Source of the DNA: DATIHF01 sp035480955
GTDB lineage: Bacteria > Patescibacteriota > Microgenomatia > Woykebacterales > RBG-16-39-9b
Length of the DNA: 13,926 nt
Direction of reading: 5' to 3'
Assembly: GCA_035480955.1 (NCBI GenBank)
Contig: DATIHF010000021.1
Location: forward strand, 1 to 13,926
This document shows, one piece after another, positions 1-6,681 of the stretch. A program made the position numbers and the translations under genes. The notes beneath the pieces were generated by a model, which did no database searches, had not been told where the DNA came from, and was given only the letters and a program-made list of their open reading frames with translations. The first letter of the stretch is position 1; every line of letters begins with the position of its first letter.

Positions 1-27
1 TTTTTTCATGGCAGAACACTATTATTC

Positions 28-243
28 TTATTTCTCCTGCTCTACTTTTGTAACTTTAGTTTTTACTTTAGGGGTAGTAACCACGACGCCGTCGTAGGTT
101 CCACAGTTTTGACAAACACGGTGAGGGACTTTCAAATTTCCGCAATTATCGCATTTAACCAAGCTAATCGGCGCAACTGAAAGAGCTGCGCGACGTCTGC
201 CTTGTCGTTCACTAGAGTGACGCTTTTTTGGTAATGGTGTCAT
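28..243 (-). CDS. rpmF: 50S ribosomal protein L32
   Basis: Structural protein of the large ribosomal subunit. The 71-residue product has the L32 signature: a basic N-terminus (PKKRHSSERQGRRR, residues 5-18) of the kind that runs into rRNA, then a zinc ribbon with CDNC at 31-34 and CQNC at 44-47, with PHRVC before the second pair. All four metal-binding cysteines are present, so this is the zinc-binding (C+) form. The C-terminal 20 residues are a Lys/Val-rich tail somewhat beyond the usual end. It lies downstream of recG on the same strand but has its own strong promoter in the 67-bp gap, so it need not depend on recG transcription. No Shine-Dalgarno is visible before the ATG. Identity is very secure from the zinc ribbon and surrounding motif. 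Confidence 0.96.
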   Translation of the reverse strand: MTPLPKKRHSSERQGRRRAALSVAPISLVKCDNCGNLKVPHRVCQNCGTYDGVVVTTPKVKTKVTKVEQEK

Positions 244-277
244 AATCTATTCTGCTAAACAAATTTTAATAAGCGTC

Positions 278-307
278 ATTATATTGAAAAGGACGCAGGA
301 GTGTCAA
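278..307 (-). promoter_or_regulatory. sigma70-type promoter of rpmF
   Basis: On the minus strand, TTGACA (307-302) and TATAAT (283-278) are both exact consensus hexamers with an 18-bp spacer. The predicted start near 271 leaves a leader of about 28 nt before the L32 ATG. The -35 box lies four bases from the recG stop codon. Seen directly in the sequence; activity is inferred. Confidence 0.85.
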
Positions 308-310
308 ACC

Positions 311-2326
311 TTAGTCTTTAGCTGAGACACTATAGTCTGCTTCATTTCCGCCAATTTCTTCTTTTAGAAGCTCAAAAAGCTCATCAGAAGCAAGCTTTTC
401 AGCTTGGACACGAGAACGGGTTATTAAATCCAAATTGATAAAGGCAAAGGTTTTTAAAGGAATTTGACCAGATTGAAAAGTTCCAAAGATATCCCCTGCT
501 CCGCGGAGTTTGAGATCAAGTTCAGCAAGCTCCAAACCATTGTTGTGAGATTCGAGTAATTTTAGCCGATCGGTTACTTGCTCAGAGGATTGCTCAGTAA
601 AAAGAAAACAATAAGCTTGTTTTGCCCCTCGCCCGACTCGGCCCCGGAGTTGATGGAGGGAAGCCAAGCCAAATCTTTCCGCTGCCTCAATGACCATAAT
701 CGTCGCGTTGGGGATGTCAATTCCAACCTCCACCACTGGTGTTGTTACTAAAATCTCAATTTTCTTGTTGCGAAAATCTTCAACCACTTTGCTCTTGTCT
801 TTTGAAGAAAGCGCACCGTGGAGCAAACCTATTTTAAAATTTGGATAAATTTCTTTTCTTAAAAACTCATACTCTTCGGTAGCGCTTTTTACCGAGAGAA
901 GCGATTCAGACTCGCTAATTAAAGGACAAAGAATAAAAACCTGGTTGTTCTCTTTAACCTCTTTTCTAATAAACTCGTAGGAGGCTAATCTTTTTTCATT
1001 GGGTACTAAAAAGGTTTTTACTTTTTTACGCCCGCTGGGTAGTTCGTTGAGAACTGAAATCTGCAATTGTCCATAAATAGTTAGAGCTAAAGTTCGAGGT
1101 ATCGGAGTTGCTGTCATAGTGAGAAAGTGGGCACTCTTCCCTTTCTCTCGCAACAGGCTTCTTTGCGCAACACCAAATCTCTGCTGCTCATCAACAACGA
1201 TCAAACCCAAATTTTTAAAGCTTAGAGATTGGTTGAGCAAGGCTTGTGTGCCCACAACAATATCAAAATTGTCCAAATCCAGTTTTTTCGACCCAGTTGA
1301 GAGCGCGACCTTAAAGTTTGGTTCAAAGACCTTCTTCAGTGTTTCGTAGTGTTGGAAGGAGAGGATTTCAGTTGGAGCCATGAATGCTGCCTGCAAGCCG
1401 TTGGTAAGACCAGCAAAAATTGCAAAGGCTGCTACTACTGTTTTACCGCTGCCCACCTCTCCCTGCAGGAGACGATTCATTGGCTCACCCTTTTCCAAAT
1501 CAGTTTTTAAATCCTTTATCGCGCTAAGTTGTGAATCGGTTAATTCAAAAGGCAGAAGTTTTTTAAACTCCAAAATTAGCTGATCAGAAACTTTCCAGAC
1601 CTGTTCAACCGCAGTTTCTGTTCTTTTGCTTTGAGAGAGATTGCGCAAGTGAAGGAGAAAAAGCTCTTCAAAAGCAAATCTTGATCTGGCCTCTTCTGCT
1701 TCGCTTAGATTATTTGGGAAATGTATTCTTTTGAGGGCAGCTGCTCTCACTGGTAGTTTTTCTTCAACGAGCAATTTTTCTGGGAGCAACTCTGCTATTT
1801 CTAAAAAAGAGGAATTGAGTAATTGGTAGATTTTTGACCTGAGCCATTTTGCCGAGACTCGCGCAGATTCCGAGTAAATTGGTACTAAACGAGCGGTGTG
1901 GATTTGTTCACCAGTTTCTTTGATCAGCTCATATTTTGGGTTAATTAAAGAGAGTTTACTACCGAAGAAACCTATTTTGCCAGAGAGGTTGAGTTTCTGG
2001 TTTGTCTTCAAAACAGAAAGCAGGTAAGTTTGGTTGAACCAAATCACATCAAGTGCTCCGCTAGTATCATTGACAACGGCTTTAATGAGATTTTTGCCTG
2101 CTTTTGAACGGATTTTAGTAATACTCCAGAGGGTTGCGGTTATTGTCACTGTCTCTCCCGGTGAGAGTTCGGCGATCTTTTTTTGACTTGATAAATCTTC
2201 GTAGCGAAAAGGAAAGTAATAGAGCAAGTCTTTAACAGTATTTATTCCAAGTTGAAAAAGTTTGGACTGATAGTTTGGTCCGATTCCAGGCAGCTGGGAA
2301 ATAGGAGAATTAAAGCTAAGTTGCAT
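311..2326 (-). CDS. recG: ATP-dependent DNA helicase RecG
   Basis: Double-stranded DNA translocase that remodels stalled replication forks and Holliday junctions. The 671 residues are close to the usual length (E. coli 693). The N-terminal part (about 1-150) is the OB-fold wedge domain with a GIGP helix-hairpin-like motif at 14-17. The helicase core follows: Walker A GSGKT at 292-296, motif II DEQQ at 379-382, motif III TAT at 405-407, a helicase C-terminal lobe with LLHGALS (501-507), and motif VI QLRGRVGRG (559-567). A RecG C-terminal domain follows. Motif II reads DEQQ rather than the common DEQH. The ATG overlaps the end of a 34-codon small ORF by 11 bases and has no Shine-Dalgarno, which suggests translational coupling. 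Transcription probably comes from the tyrS promoter. Identification is secure. Confidence 0.97.
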   Translation of the reverse strand: MQLSFNSPISQLPGIGPNYQSKLFQLGINTVKDLLYYFPFRYEDLSSQKKIAELSPGETVTITATLWSITKIRSKAGKNLIKAVVNDTSGALDVIWFNQTYLLSVLKTNQKLNLSGKIGFFGSKLSLINPKYELIKETGEQIHTARLVPIYSESARVSAKWLRSKIYQLLNSSFLEIAELLPEKLLVEEKLPVRAAALKRIHFPNNLSEAEEARSRFAFEELFLLHLRNLSQSKRTETAVEQVWKVSDQLILEFKKLLPFELTDSQLSAIKDLKTDLEKGEPMNRLLQGEVGSGKTVVAAFAIFAGLTNGLQAAFMAPTEILSFQHYETLKKVFEPNFKVALSTGSKKLDLDNFDIVVGTQALLNQSLSFKNLGLIVVDEQQRFGVAQRSLLREKGKSAHFLTMTATPIPRTLALTIYGQLQISVLNELPSGRKKVKTFLVPNEKRLASYEFIRKEVKENNQVFILCPLISESESLLSVKSATEEYEFLRKEIYPNFKIGLLHGALSSKDKSKVVEDFRNKKIEILVTTPVVEVGIDIPNATIMVIEAAERFGLASLHQLRGRVGRGAKQAYCFLFTEQSSEQVTDRLKLLESHNNGLELAELDLKLRGAGDIFGTFQSGQIPLKTFAFINLDLITRSRVQAEKLASDELFELLKEEIGGNEADYSVSAKD

Positions 2327-2420
2327 TCAAAAGAACGATAAACGGTGCAACAATCATTGAAATTATTATCACAATAGTAAGGAGGACGAGGGCGGTTTTG
2401 GCTCTTTTGCTTAATTTCAT
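2316..2420 (-). CDS. 34-residue single-span membrane peptide, unknown function
   Basis: A short ORF filling the tyrS-recG gap. Its ATG begins one base after the tyrS TGA, and its TAG lies inside the recG coding start, overlapping recG by 11 bases. The product starts MKLSKRAK (four Lys/Arg among the first eight residues) and continues with an unbroken hydrophobic stretch at about residues 10-31 rich in Leu, Val and Ile, ending LLNAT. This is the pattern of a single membrane span with a positive, probably cytoplasmic, N-terminus. No Shine-Dalgarno precedes it, so expression would depend on ribosomes terminating on tyrS. No family is recognised. The tight fit between two genes and the charge/hydrophobicity pattern argue for a real gene; the short length means chance cannot be excluded. 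Confidence 0.5.
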   Translation of the reverse strand: MKLSKRAKTALVLLTIVIIISMIVAPFIVLLNAT

Positions 2421-2421
2421 A

Positions 2422-3621
2422 TCAGACAAATTTTAATACAATGAATTTTCTTTTACCAGCCTTTATTAAAATCTCATTTTTATCTGGGCTGAATTCTTCG
2501 CGAACATTTTCTACTTTTTTTCCGTCAAAAACAATAGCTCCCTGGGCTGCTAATCTGCTCGCCTCAGAATTGCTTTCAACCAAACCGGTCTCAGTCAAAA
2601 AATAAAGATAAGTTTTATCTAAATCAGCTTTTTTGAATTCAAATTCTTCAACTTTCTCTGGAGCTTCGCCTTTTTGCACGACTTTTTCAAACTCCTCTTC
2701 TGCACTCTGAGCCTCTTTTTCACTGTGGTACATCGTTACAAGTGTTTTAGCGAGTTTCTTCTTAACATTGATTGGGTTTTCCTTTGTAAGAGCTTCTCTG
2801 ATAGTTTTCAACTCATTTATTGGAGGGTCAGTCGTCATCTCAAAGTATTTCAAAATTAAGCTGTCTTTCAGGGACATCACTTTCCCGTACATGGACGAGG
2901 GGTCTTCATCGATATCGATAGTATTGCCAAAACTTTTACTCATTTTACGGGCGTCAGTGCCCTCAAGTAGAGGAAGAGTTAGAACGTACTTTTCTTTACT
3001 TTTGATTTTCCTCTGCAGCTCTCTCCCAACCATCATGTTAAAAGTCTGATCGGTCCCCCCAATCTCTACATCGATATCCAGCGCGACACTATCGTAGCCC
3101 TGCATTATCGGATAAAGGAACTCGTGGACACTGATTGGTTTTTTCTCTTTGAGTCTTTTTTGAAACATGTCCCTCTCCAGCATTTGCGAGACAGTGAAGT
3201 GACTGGTAAGTTTGACGACCTGCTCAAAATTTAGTTTGGCGAGCCAATGACTATTGTAAGCAAGTTGAGCTTTGTTTTTTCCGGAAAAGTTGATAATTTT
3301 ACTCGCTTGTTTCTGATAACTCTTGGCATTCTCCAGAACTTCTTCATGAGTCAAAGGAACTCTGGCAGCATCTCGACCGGTTGGATCGCCAATCATGCCG
3401 GTAAAATCCCCGATTAGTAAAATTACTTGGTGACCTAAAGACTGAAATTGAGCTAGCTTTCGCAAAGGTATCGCATTTCCCAAATGAATCCTGCTGCTGG
3501 AAGGATCGATCCCCAAGTAAATTCTCAGCTTTTTCTCACCTGAAAGAGCTTTAACTAAAGCGTCCTTGCTGGGGTAGATTTTATCAATATTGTAGTCAAC
3601 TAGATTATCAAAAAAGTCCAT
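2422..3621 (-). CDS. tyrS: tyrosyl-tRNA synthetase
   Basis: Class I synthetase that charges tRNA-Tyr in the cytoplasm. The 399-residue product has the Rossmann-fold signature HLGN at 46-49 (the HIGH motif with Asn in last place), the tyrosine-pocket segment GGTDQ at 188-192, KMSKS at 226-230, and a C-terminal S4 RNA-binding domain at about 336-395. The run LRIYLGIDP and LIGDFTGMIGDPTGR resembles the TyrZ-like branch. The reading frame is open eight codons further up to a TTG at 3645, but the ATG at 3621 is preferred because the homologous part starts there (MDFFDNL) and TTG has no ribosome-binding site. The start region is partly duplicated 34 bp upstream. Its promoter lies in the divergent region shared with the penicillin-binding protein gene, and it probably drives the small membrane peptide and recG too. 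Confidence 0.95.
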   Translation of the reverse strand: MDFFDNLVDYNIDKIYPSKDALVKALSGEKKLRIYLGIDPSSSRIHLGNAIPLRKLAQFQSLGHQVILLIGDFTGMIGDPTGRDAARVPLTHEEVLENAKSYQKQASKIINFSGKNKAQLAYNSHWLAKLNFEQVVKLTSHFTVSQMLERDMFQKRLKEKKPISVHEFLYPIMQGYDSVALDIDVEIGGTDQTFNMMVGRELQRKIKSKEKYVLTLPLLEGTDARKMSKSFGNTIDIDEDPSSMYGKVMSLKDSLILKYFEMTTDPPINELKTIREALTKENPINVKKKLAKTLVTMYHSEKEAQSAEEEFEKVVQKGEAPEKVEEFEFKKADLDKTYLYFLTETGLVESNSEASRLAAQGAIVFDGKKVENVREEFSPDKNEILIKAGKRKFIVLKFV

Positions 3622-3657
3622 TTTGTAATTTAGGAAAATTATCAAAAAAGTTCATTT
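3602..3657 (-). repeat. direct repeat of the tyrS start region
   Basis: Two 22-base copies (minus strand 3657-3636 and 3623-3602) match at 20 of 22 positions, offset by 34 bp. Each contains AAATG followed by ACTTTTTTGATAAT after one variable base. The downstream copy holds the tyrS start codon; the upstream copy starts a 15-codon ORF in another frame that ends inside tyrS. Either a remnant of a local duplication or a regulatory decoy. Confidence 0.7.
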
Positions 3658-3675
3658 AGTTTTTAAGCACTTAGC

Positions 3676-3704
3676 TTCCATAATAGGGAGTTTTGTGCTA
3701 AAAT
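3676..3704 (+). promoter_or_regulatory. probable promoter of the penicillin-binding protein gene, extended -10
   Basis: TGCTAAAAT (3696-3704) is an extended -10 element. The -35 position at 17-bp spacing (TTCCAT, 3676-3681) is weak, as often tolerated with an extended -10. The predicted start, about 3711, is only one to three bases before the ATG at 3713, implying a leaderless or nearly leaderless mRNA. The -10 overlaps the -35 of the opposing tyrS promoter. Confidence 0.5.
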
Positions 3705-3708
3705 ACAA
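3680..3708 (-). promoter_or_regulatory. probable tyrS promoter
   Basis: Minus strand TTGTAT (3708-3703), 17-bp spacer, TATTAT (3685-3680). The predicted start near 3673 gives a leader of about 50 nt that includes the upstream copy of the tyrS start repeat. The -35 box overlaps the -10 box of the divergent promoter. Confidence 0.5.
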
Positions 3709-3712
3709 CCTC

Positions 3713-6253
3713 ATGAGTTATTCGATACTTCCGCCACCGCCCCGATTTGTCGGTCGCTTAAGTCAGAAACGCCGGGGTCGACGAAGAAAAGTTAAAATCA
3801 TTGGAGCCCTTCTTACTGCTGCGTTTATCTTTTTCGTTGTTTCTGTGGTTGGGACCGCGATTGCTTTTGGCTATTTTGCCCGAGGACTCCCCTCCCCCAA
3901 TAAATTAACGGATCGTAAAACCTCTCAGAGTACTAAAATCTATGATCGCAATGGTCAGCTGCTTTACAATGTGTACGGTGATCAAAACCGTACCTTAGTA
4001 ACCCTGGACAAGGTTCCAAAAGACCTGCAAAATGCAACCATTGCTACTGAAGATAAGAATTTTTACACTCACGAGGGTTTTGATGTCTCAGGAATCGCGC
4101 GTAGTGCAAAAGAAATCGCCGTTGATCACAAACTTCAAGGTGGTTCTACCCTGACCCAACAACTGGTTAAAAACGCTCTGCTCACCAACGAGCGCTCGGT
4201 CACCCGAAAAATCAAAGAGCTAATTCTCTCGATCCAAATCGAACGTCGTTATAAAAAAGATGAGATTTTGCAAATTTATCTGAACGAAATCCCCTATGGA
4301 GGGACTGCTTGGGGAGTTGAAGCTGCCTCTGAGCAGTATTTCGGCAAACACGTTCAGGAACTCACTCTGACCGAGAGTGCGATTTTAGCAGGATTGCCGC
4401 AGCAGCCTTCGGCTTACTCACCTTTCGGACCTGATCCCAAAGCTTATATTGCCCGAACTGAGCATGTTCTTTCTCGAATGCGGGAGGATGGGAAAATCAC
4501 TAAAGCGCAGGAAGAAGCTTCAATTAAAGAGCTACCAAGCGTCAAATTTGCCGCATTCGGACAAGGTATTAAAGCCCCCCATTTTTCGATTTACGTGAAA
4601 AAATTGCTTGAAGAAAAATTTGGTCAGGAAATGGTTTTACAAGGAGGCCTGCAAGTCACTACAAGTTTGGATATTAACCTACAAAACCTTGCTCAAGATG
4701 TCATCAACAAACAGATTAATTCTGATCAAAATAAAAAACTCAGAGTTGGTAACGGTGCCGGAGTGATCGAAGATACCAAAACCGGACAAATCCTCGCCCT
4801 AGTGGGCTCAAAAGATTACTTTGCCACCGATATTCAAGGTAATTTTGACGTCGCGACTCAAGGATTGAGACAACCCGGATCTTCCTTGAAACCCTTTAAC
4901 TATCTGACTGGTTTTGAAAGAGGTTTCACCCCTGCGACTATGTGGCTGGATACGAAAACCGATTTTGGTGGTGGTTACAAACCGGGAAACTATGATGACC
5001 GAGAACACGGCCCTCTGGAAACTCGCTACGCGCTTGCCAACTCTTACAACATTCCAGCAGTGAAACAGCTTGCCGTCAATGGCTTGCCGGACATGCTCAA
5101 AACCCTGCAGGATTTTGGTATTTCCACTCTCAATCGACCTCAGGACTACGGGCTTTCTCTGACCCTCGGTGGTGGAGCAATCAAGCTTTATGAGCTGACC
5201 AATGCCTACTCGATTTTAGGAAATAGTGGAAAATATCATGATTCAATTGCGATTTTGAAAGTTACTGATTCAAACGGTAAAGTACTTTATGAGCAAAAAC
5301 CACAGCCAGACCGTCAAGTTGCCGATGCTTCCAAAGTTTATTTGATCAACAATATTTTGTCCGACAAGACCGCTAAATACCAAGCCTATGGTACTTTTTG
5401 GGCAAACCGGCTCAATTTCCAGGAAAATATTGGCGTCAAAACTGGAACTTCGGAATTAAAAACCGATAACTGGACTTTTGGTTACACCCCGAGCTACACC
5501 GTGGGGATTTGGGTTGGCAACAACGACAACTCGCCAATGCACCCGGCTCTTGCCTCTGGCGTTACCGGAGCGGCACCAATTTACCGAGAAATCATGGAAA
5601 ATGTTCTCAAAGGCAAACCAATCGATAAATTTGTTCGTCCTGACAACGTGGTAACTATGGAAGTGGACTCAATTACTGGTCAAAAAGCTGATCAGTACAG
5701 CTCCAGCAAACGCTCAGAAGTGTTTGATAAAAGTAATCTCCCACCAGAGGATGACATGCACGTAAAGGTGCGAATCTGCACTCCGTCTGGATTACTTGCC
5801 AATGCCTCTTGTGAGGCCTCTGGTCAAGCGTCAGACCAAGTTTACACTGTGCTTTATGATGCTTACACTAAACAATTACAAAACAATTCCACCCAGTGTA
5901 GCCCGTGTCCGCCGACACAAACCGATCCTAATACCTATTCTGCCTCGGGCCCTACTTCCTCTGCCCCGGTTGTAACGATAACTTCCCCTTCGGCTGGGGC
6001 AAAGATCAACAAGGGCAACGCGGTATTTTCGGCAACCGTAACAAGCGGAGGTAGTGTTCAGAAAGTTACCTTTATCTTGAAAAACAACGCTGGAGGAGTT
6101 GACCAAACTAAGAACAGTTCAAATAATTCCTCCCCCTACACAGCTACCTTTACCCTACTCCCTCTCGCGAGTTACACTCTCAGAGTACAAGCTTTCGACG
6201 ATAAAGGTAACGTCGGAGAGTCTCCACCCGTTGCTTTTACCACCTCCAATTAA
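3713..6253 (+). CDS. class A penicillin-binding protein (transglycosylase/transpeptidase) with C-terminal Ig-like domain
   Basis: Bifunctional peptidoglycan synthase on the outer face of the membrane. The 846 residues from the chosen ATG run: a Pro/Arg-rich cytoplasmic tail (1-27), one membrane span (about 28-54), a GT51 transglycosylase with the catalytic-type ATED at 111-114 and GGSTLTQQ at 143-150, then a transpeptidase with SSLK at 390-393 (nucleophile Ser390), SYN at 444-446 and KTGT at 576-579. A four-cysteine segment (about 688-733) leads through a Ser/Thr/Pro-rich linker to an Ig-like domain (about 751-846) starting VTITSPSAG. All expected catalytic motifs are present. A GTG six codons upstream (3695) is open in frame, but it overlaps the predicted -10 box, so the ATG was preferred. 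Several stretches have a GC content of 43-53 %, above most minus-strand genes. It stands alone on this strand with the GC-rich gene after it. Confidence 0.94.
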   Translation: MSYSILPPPPRFVGRLSQKRRGRRRKVKIIGALLTAAFIFFVVSVVGTAIAFGYFARGLPSPNKLTDRKTSQSTKIYDRNGQLLYNVYGDQNRTLVTLDKVPKDLQNATIATEDKNFYTHEGFDVSGIARSAKEIAVDHKLQGGSTLTQQLVKNALLTNERSVTRKIKELILSIQIERRYKKDEILQIYLNEIPYGGTAWGVEAASEQYFGKHVQELTLTESAILAGLPQQPSAYSPFGPDPKAYIARTEHVLSRMREDGKITKAQEEASIKELPSVKFAAFGQGIKAPHFSIYVKKLLEEKFGQEMVLQGGLQVTTSLDINLQNLAQDVINKQINSDQNKKLRVGNGAGVIEDTKTGQILALVGSKDYFATDIQGNFDVATQGLRQPGSSLKPFNYLTGFERGFTPATMWLDTKTDFGGGYKPGNYDDREHGPLETRYALANSYNIPAVKQLAVNGLPDMLKTLQDFGISTLNRPQDYGLSLTLGGGAIKLYELTNAYSILGNSGKYHDSIAILKVTDSNGKVLYEQKPQPDRQVADASKVYLINNILSDKTAKYQAYGTFWANRLNFQENIGVKTGTSELKTDNWTFGYTPSYTVGIWVGNNDNSPMHPALASGVTGAAPIYREIMENVLKGKPIDKFVRPDNVVTMEVDSITGQKADQYSSSKRSEVFDKSNLPPEDDMHVKVRICTPSGLLANASCEASGQASDQVYTVLYDAYTKQLQNNSTQCSPCPPTQTDPNTYSASGPTSSAPVVTITSPSAGAKINKGNAVFSATVTSGGSVQKVTFILKNNAGGVDQTKNSSNNSSPYTATFTLLPLASYTLRVQAFDDKGNVGESPPVAFTTSN

Positions 6254-6327
6254 CAGACGCTCGCTTACTTGTTGCTTTCCAAAAACAAATATGTTACGTG
6301 TTTCTCGACTGCCGAAATAGTGGAAGA

Positions 6328-6337
6328 AAAGGAGGTG
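6328..6337 (+). promoter_or_regulatory. strong Shine-Dalgarno of the 83-residue gene
   Basis: AAAGGAGGTG, a near-perfect anti-16S match, sits five bases before a TTG at 6343 (seven bases after the GGAGG core). It decides the start, because the frame is open further upstream to a GTG at 6298. Most other genes here lack any such site. Confidence 0.8.
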
Positions 6338-6342
6338 TCGCC

Positions 6343-6594
6343 TTGAGCTACGAGGAGATACGGAAACAGTACCGCACCGAGCTGGGTCGGGTCGTCAACG
6401 ATTACAAGCTGTATCAGTTTTCGATCGCAGCCTCTCATGGCCACCCAAAGGTTGCGCATCTGATGAATGATCGGCGCTTCTACCTCATCCAGGACAAGGA
6501 ACAGATCTTTCAGGAGGTCTGGGACGAGGCGCAAGTTATTCGCGAGCCGGCAACTAGGAACCGCAAGGAGCGAGCTGTACATACAGGGAGGTAG
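6343..6594 (+). CDS. 83-residue hypothetical protein, GC-rich, possibly acquired
   Basis: Function unknown; no family is recognised. The protein is charged and probably helical, with no membrane span or signal peptide: an N-terminal helix-like part (SYEEIRKQYRTELGRVV), a middle with SHGHPKVAHLMNDRRFY, a second acidic helix (QIFQEVWDEAQVI) and a basic tail. By hand count the gene is about 55 % GC with about 69 % G/C at third positions (57 of 83 codons); the first 30 codons of pheT have about 33 %. It has a strong Shine-Dalgarno and a TTG start. It lies about 90 bp after the penicillin-binding protein gene on the same strand and before a terminator-like hairpin. The third-base bias supports real coding; the composition suggests transfer from a GC-richer donor. 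An antisense ORF of 105 codons over the same bases is less likely, having no ribosome-binding site. Confidence 0.7.
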   Translation: MSYEEIRKQYRTELGRVVNDYKLYQFSIAASHGHPKVAHLMNDRRFYLIQDKEQIFQEVWDEAQVIREPATRNRKERAVHTGR

Positions 6595-6595
6595 C

Positions 6596-6617
6596 CCCAG
6601 TAATGGGAGTCACTGGG
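6596..6617 (+). repeat. inverted repeat after the 83-residue gene
   Basis: CCCAGT (6596-6601) and ACTGGG (6612-6617) are perfect 6-bp complements around a 10-base loop, starting two bases after the stop codon. No T-run follows, so this is not itself an intrinsic terminator; it could protect the mRNA 3' end or be incidental. Confidence 0.4.
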
Positions 6618-6646
6618 TTCGTCAACGAGTCTTCGGCAGTCATTTG

Positions 6647-6681
6647 AGCCGTCACGCACAATCGGGGCGGCTTAATTTTTT
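6647..6681 (+). terminator. probable intrinsic terminator of the plus-strand block
   Basis: AGCCGTC (6647-6653) pairs with GGCGGCT (6666-6672) with one G-U, forming a 7-bp stem with a 12-base loop, followed after TAA by six T (6676-6681). It would end transcription of the penicillin-binding protein gene and the 83-residue gene. It runs ten bases into the 3' end of the convergent pheT. Confidence 0.55.

Noticed and set aside
1..9. ATG AAA AAA on the minus strand at the left edge, 18 bases after rpmF
   Set aside because: Could be the start of the next gene, but three codons without a ribosome-binding site are not enough to call it.
1119..1583. Plus-strand ORFs inside recG, and similar ones inside tyrS, pheT, pheS and thrS
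   Set aside because: They lie opposite secure conserved genes, lack ribosome-binding sites, and show low-complexity Ser/Phe-rich products typical of antisense frames.
6269..6295. TTGTTG and TATGTT as a promoter for the 83-residue gene
   Set aside because: Spacer of only 15 bp and weak hexamers; not supportable.
6265..6582. 105-codon antisense ORF across the GC-rich gene
   Set aside because: No Shine-Dalgarno or plausible start, while the plus-strand frame has a perfect Shine-Dalgarno and strong third-base GC bias; treated as a shadow.
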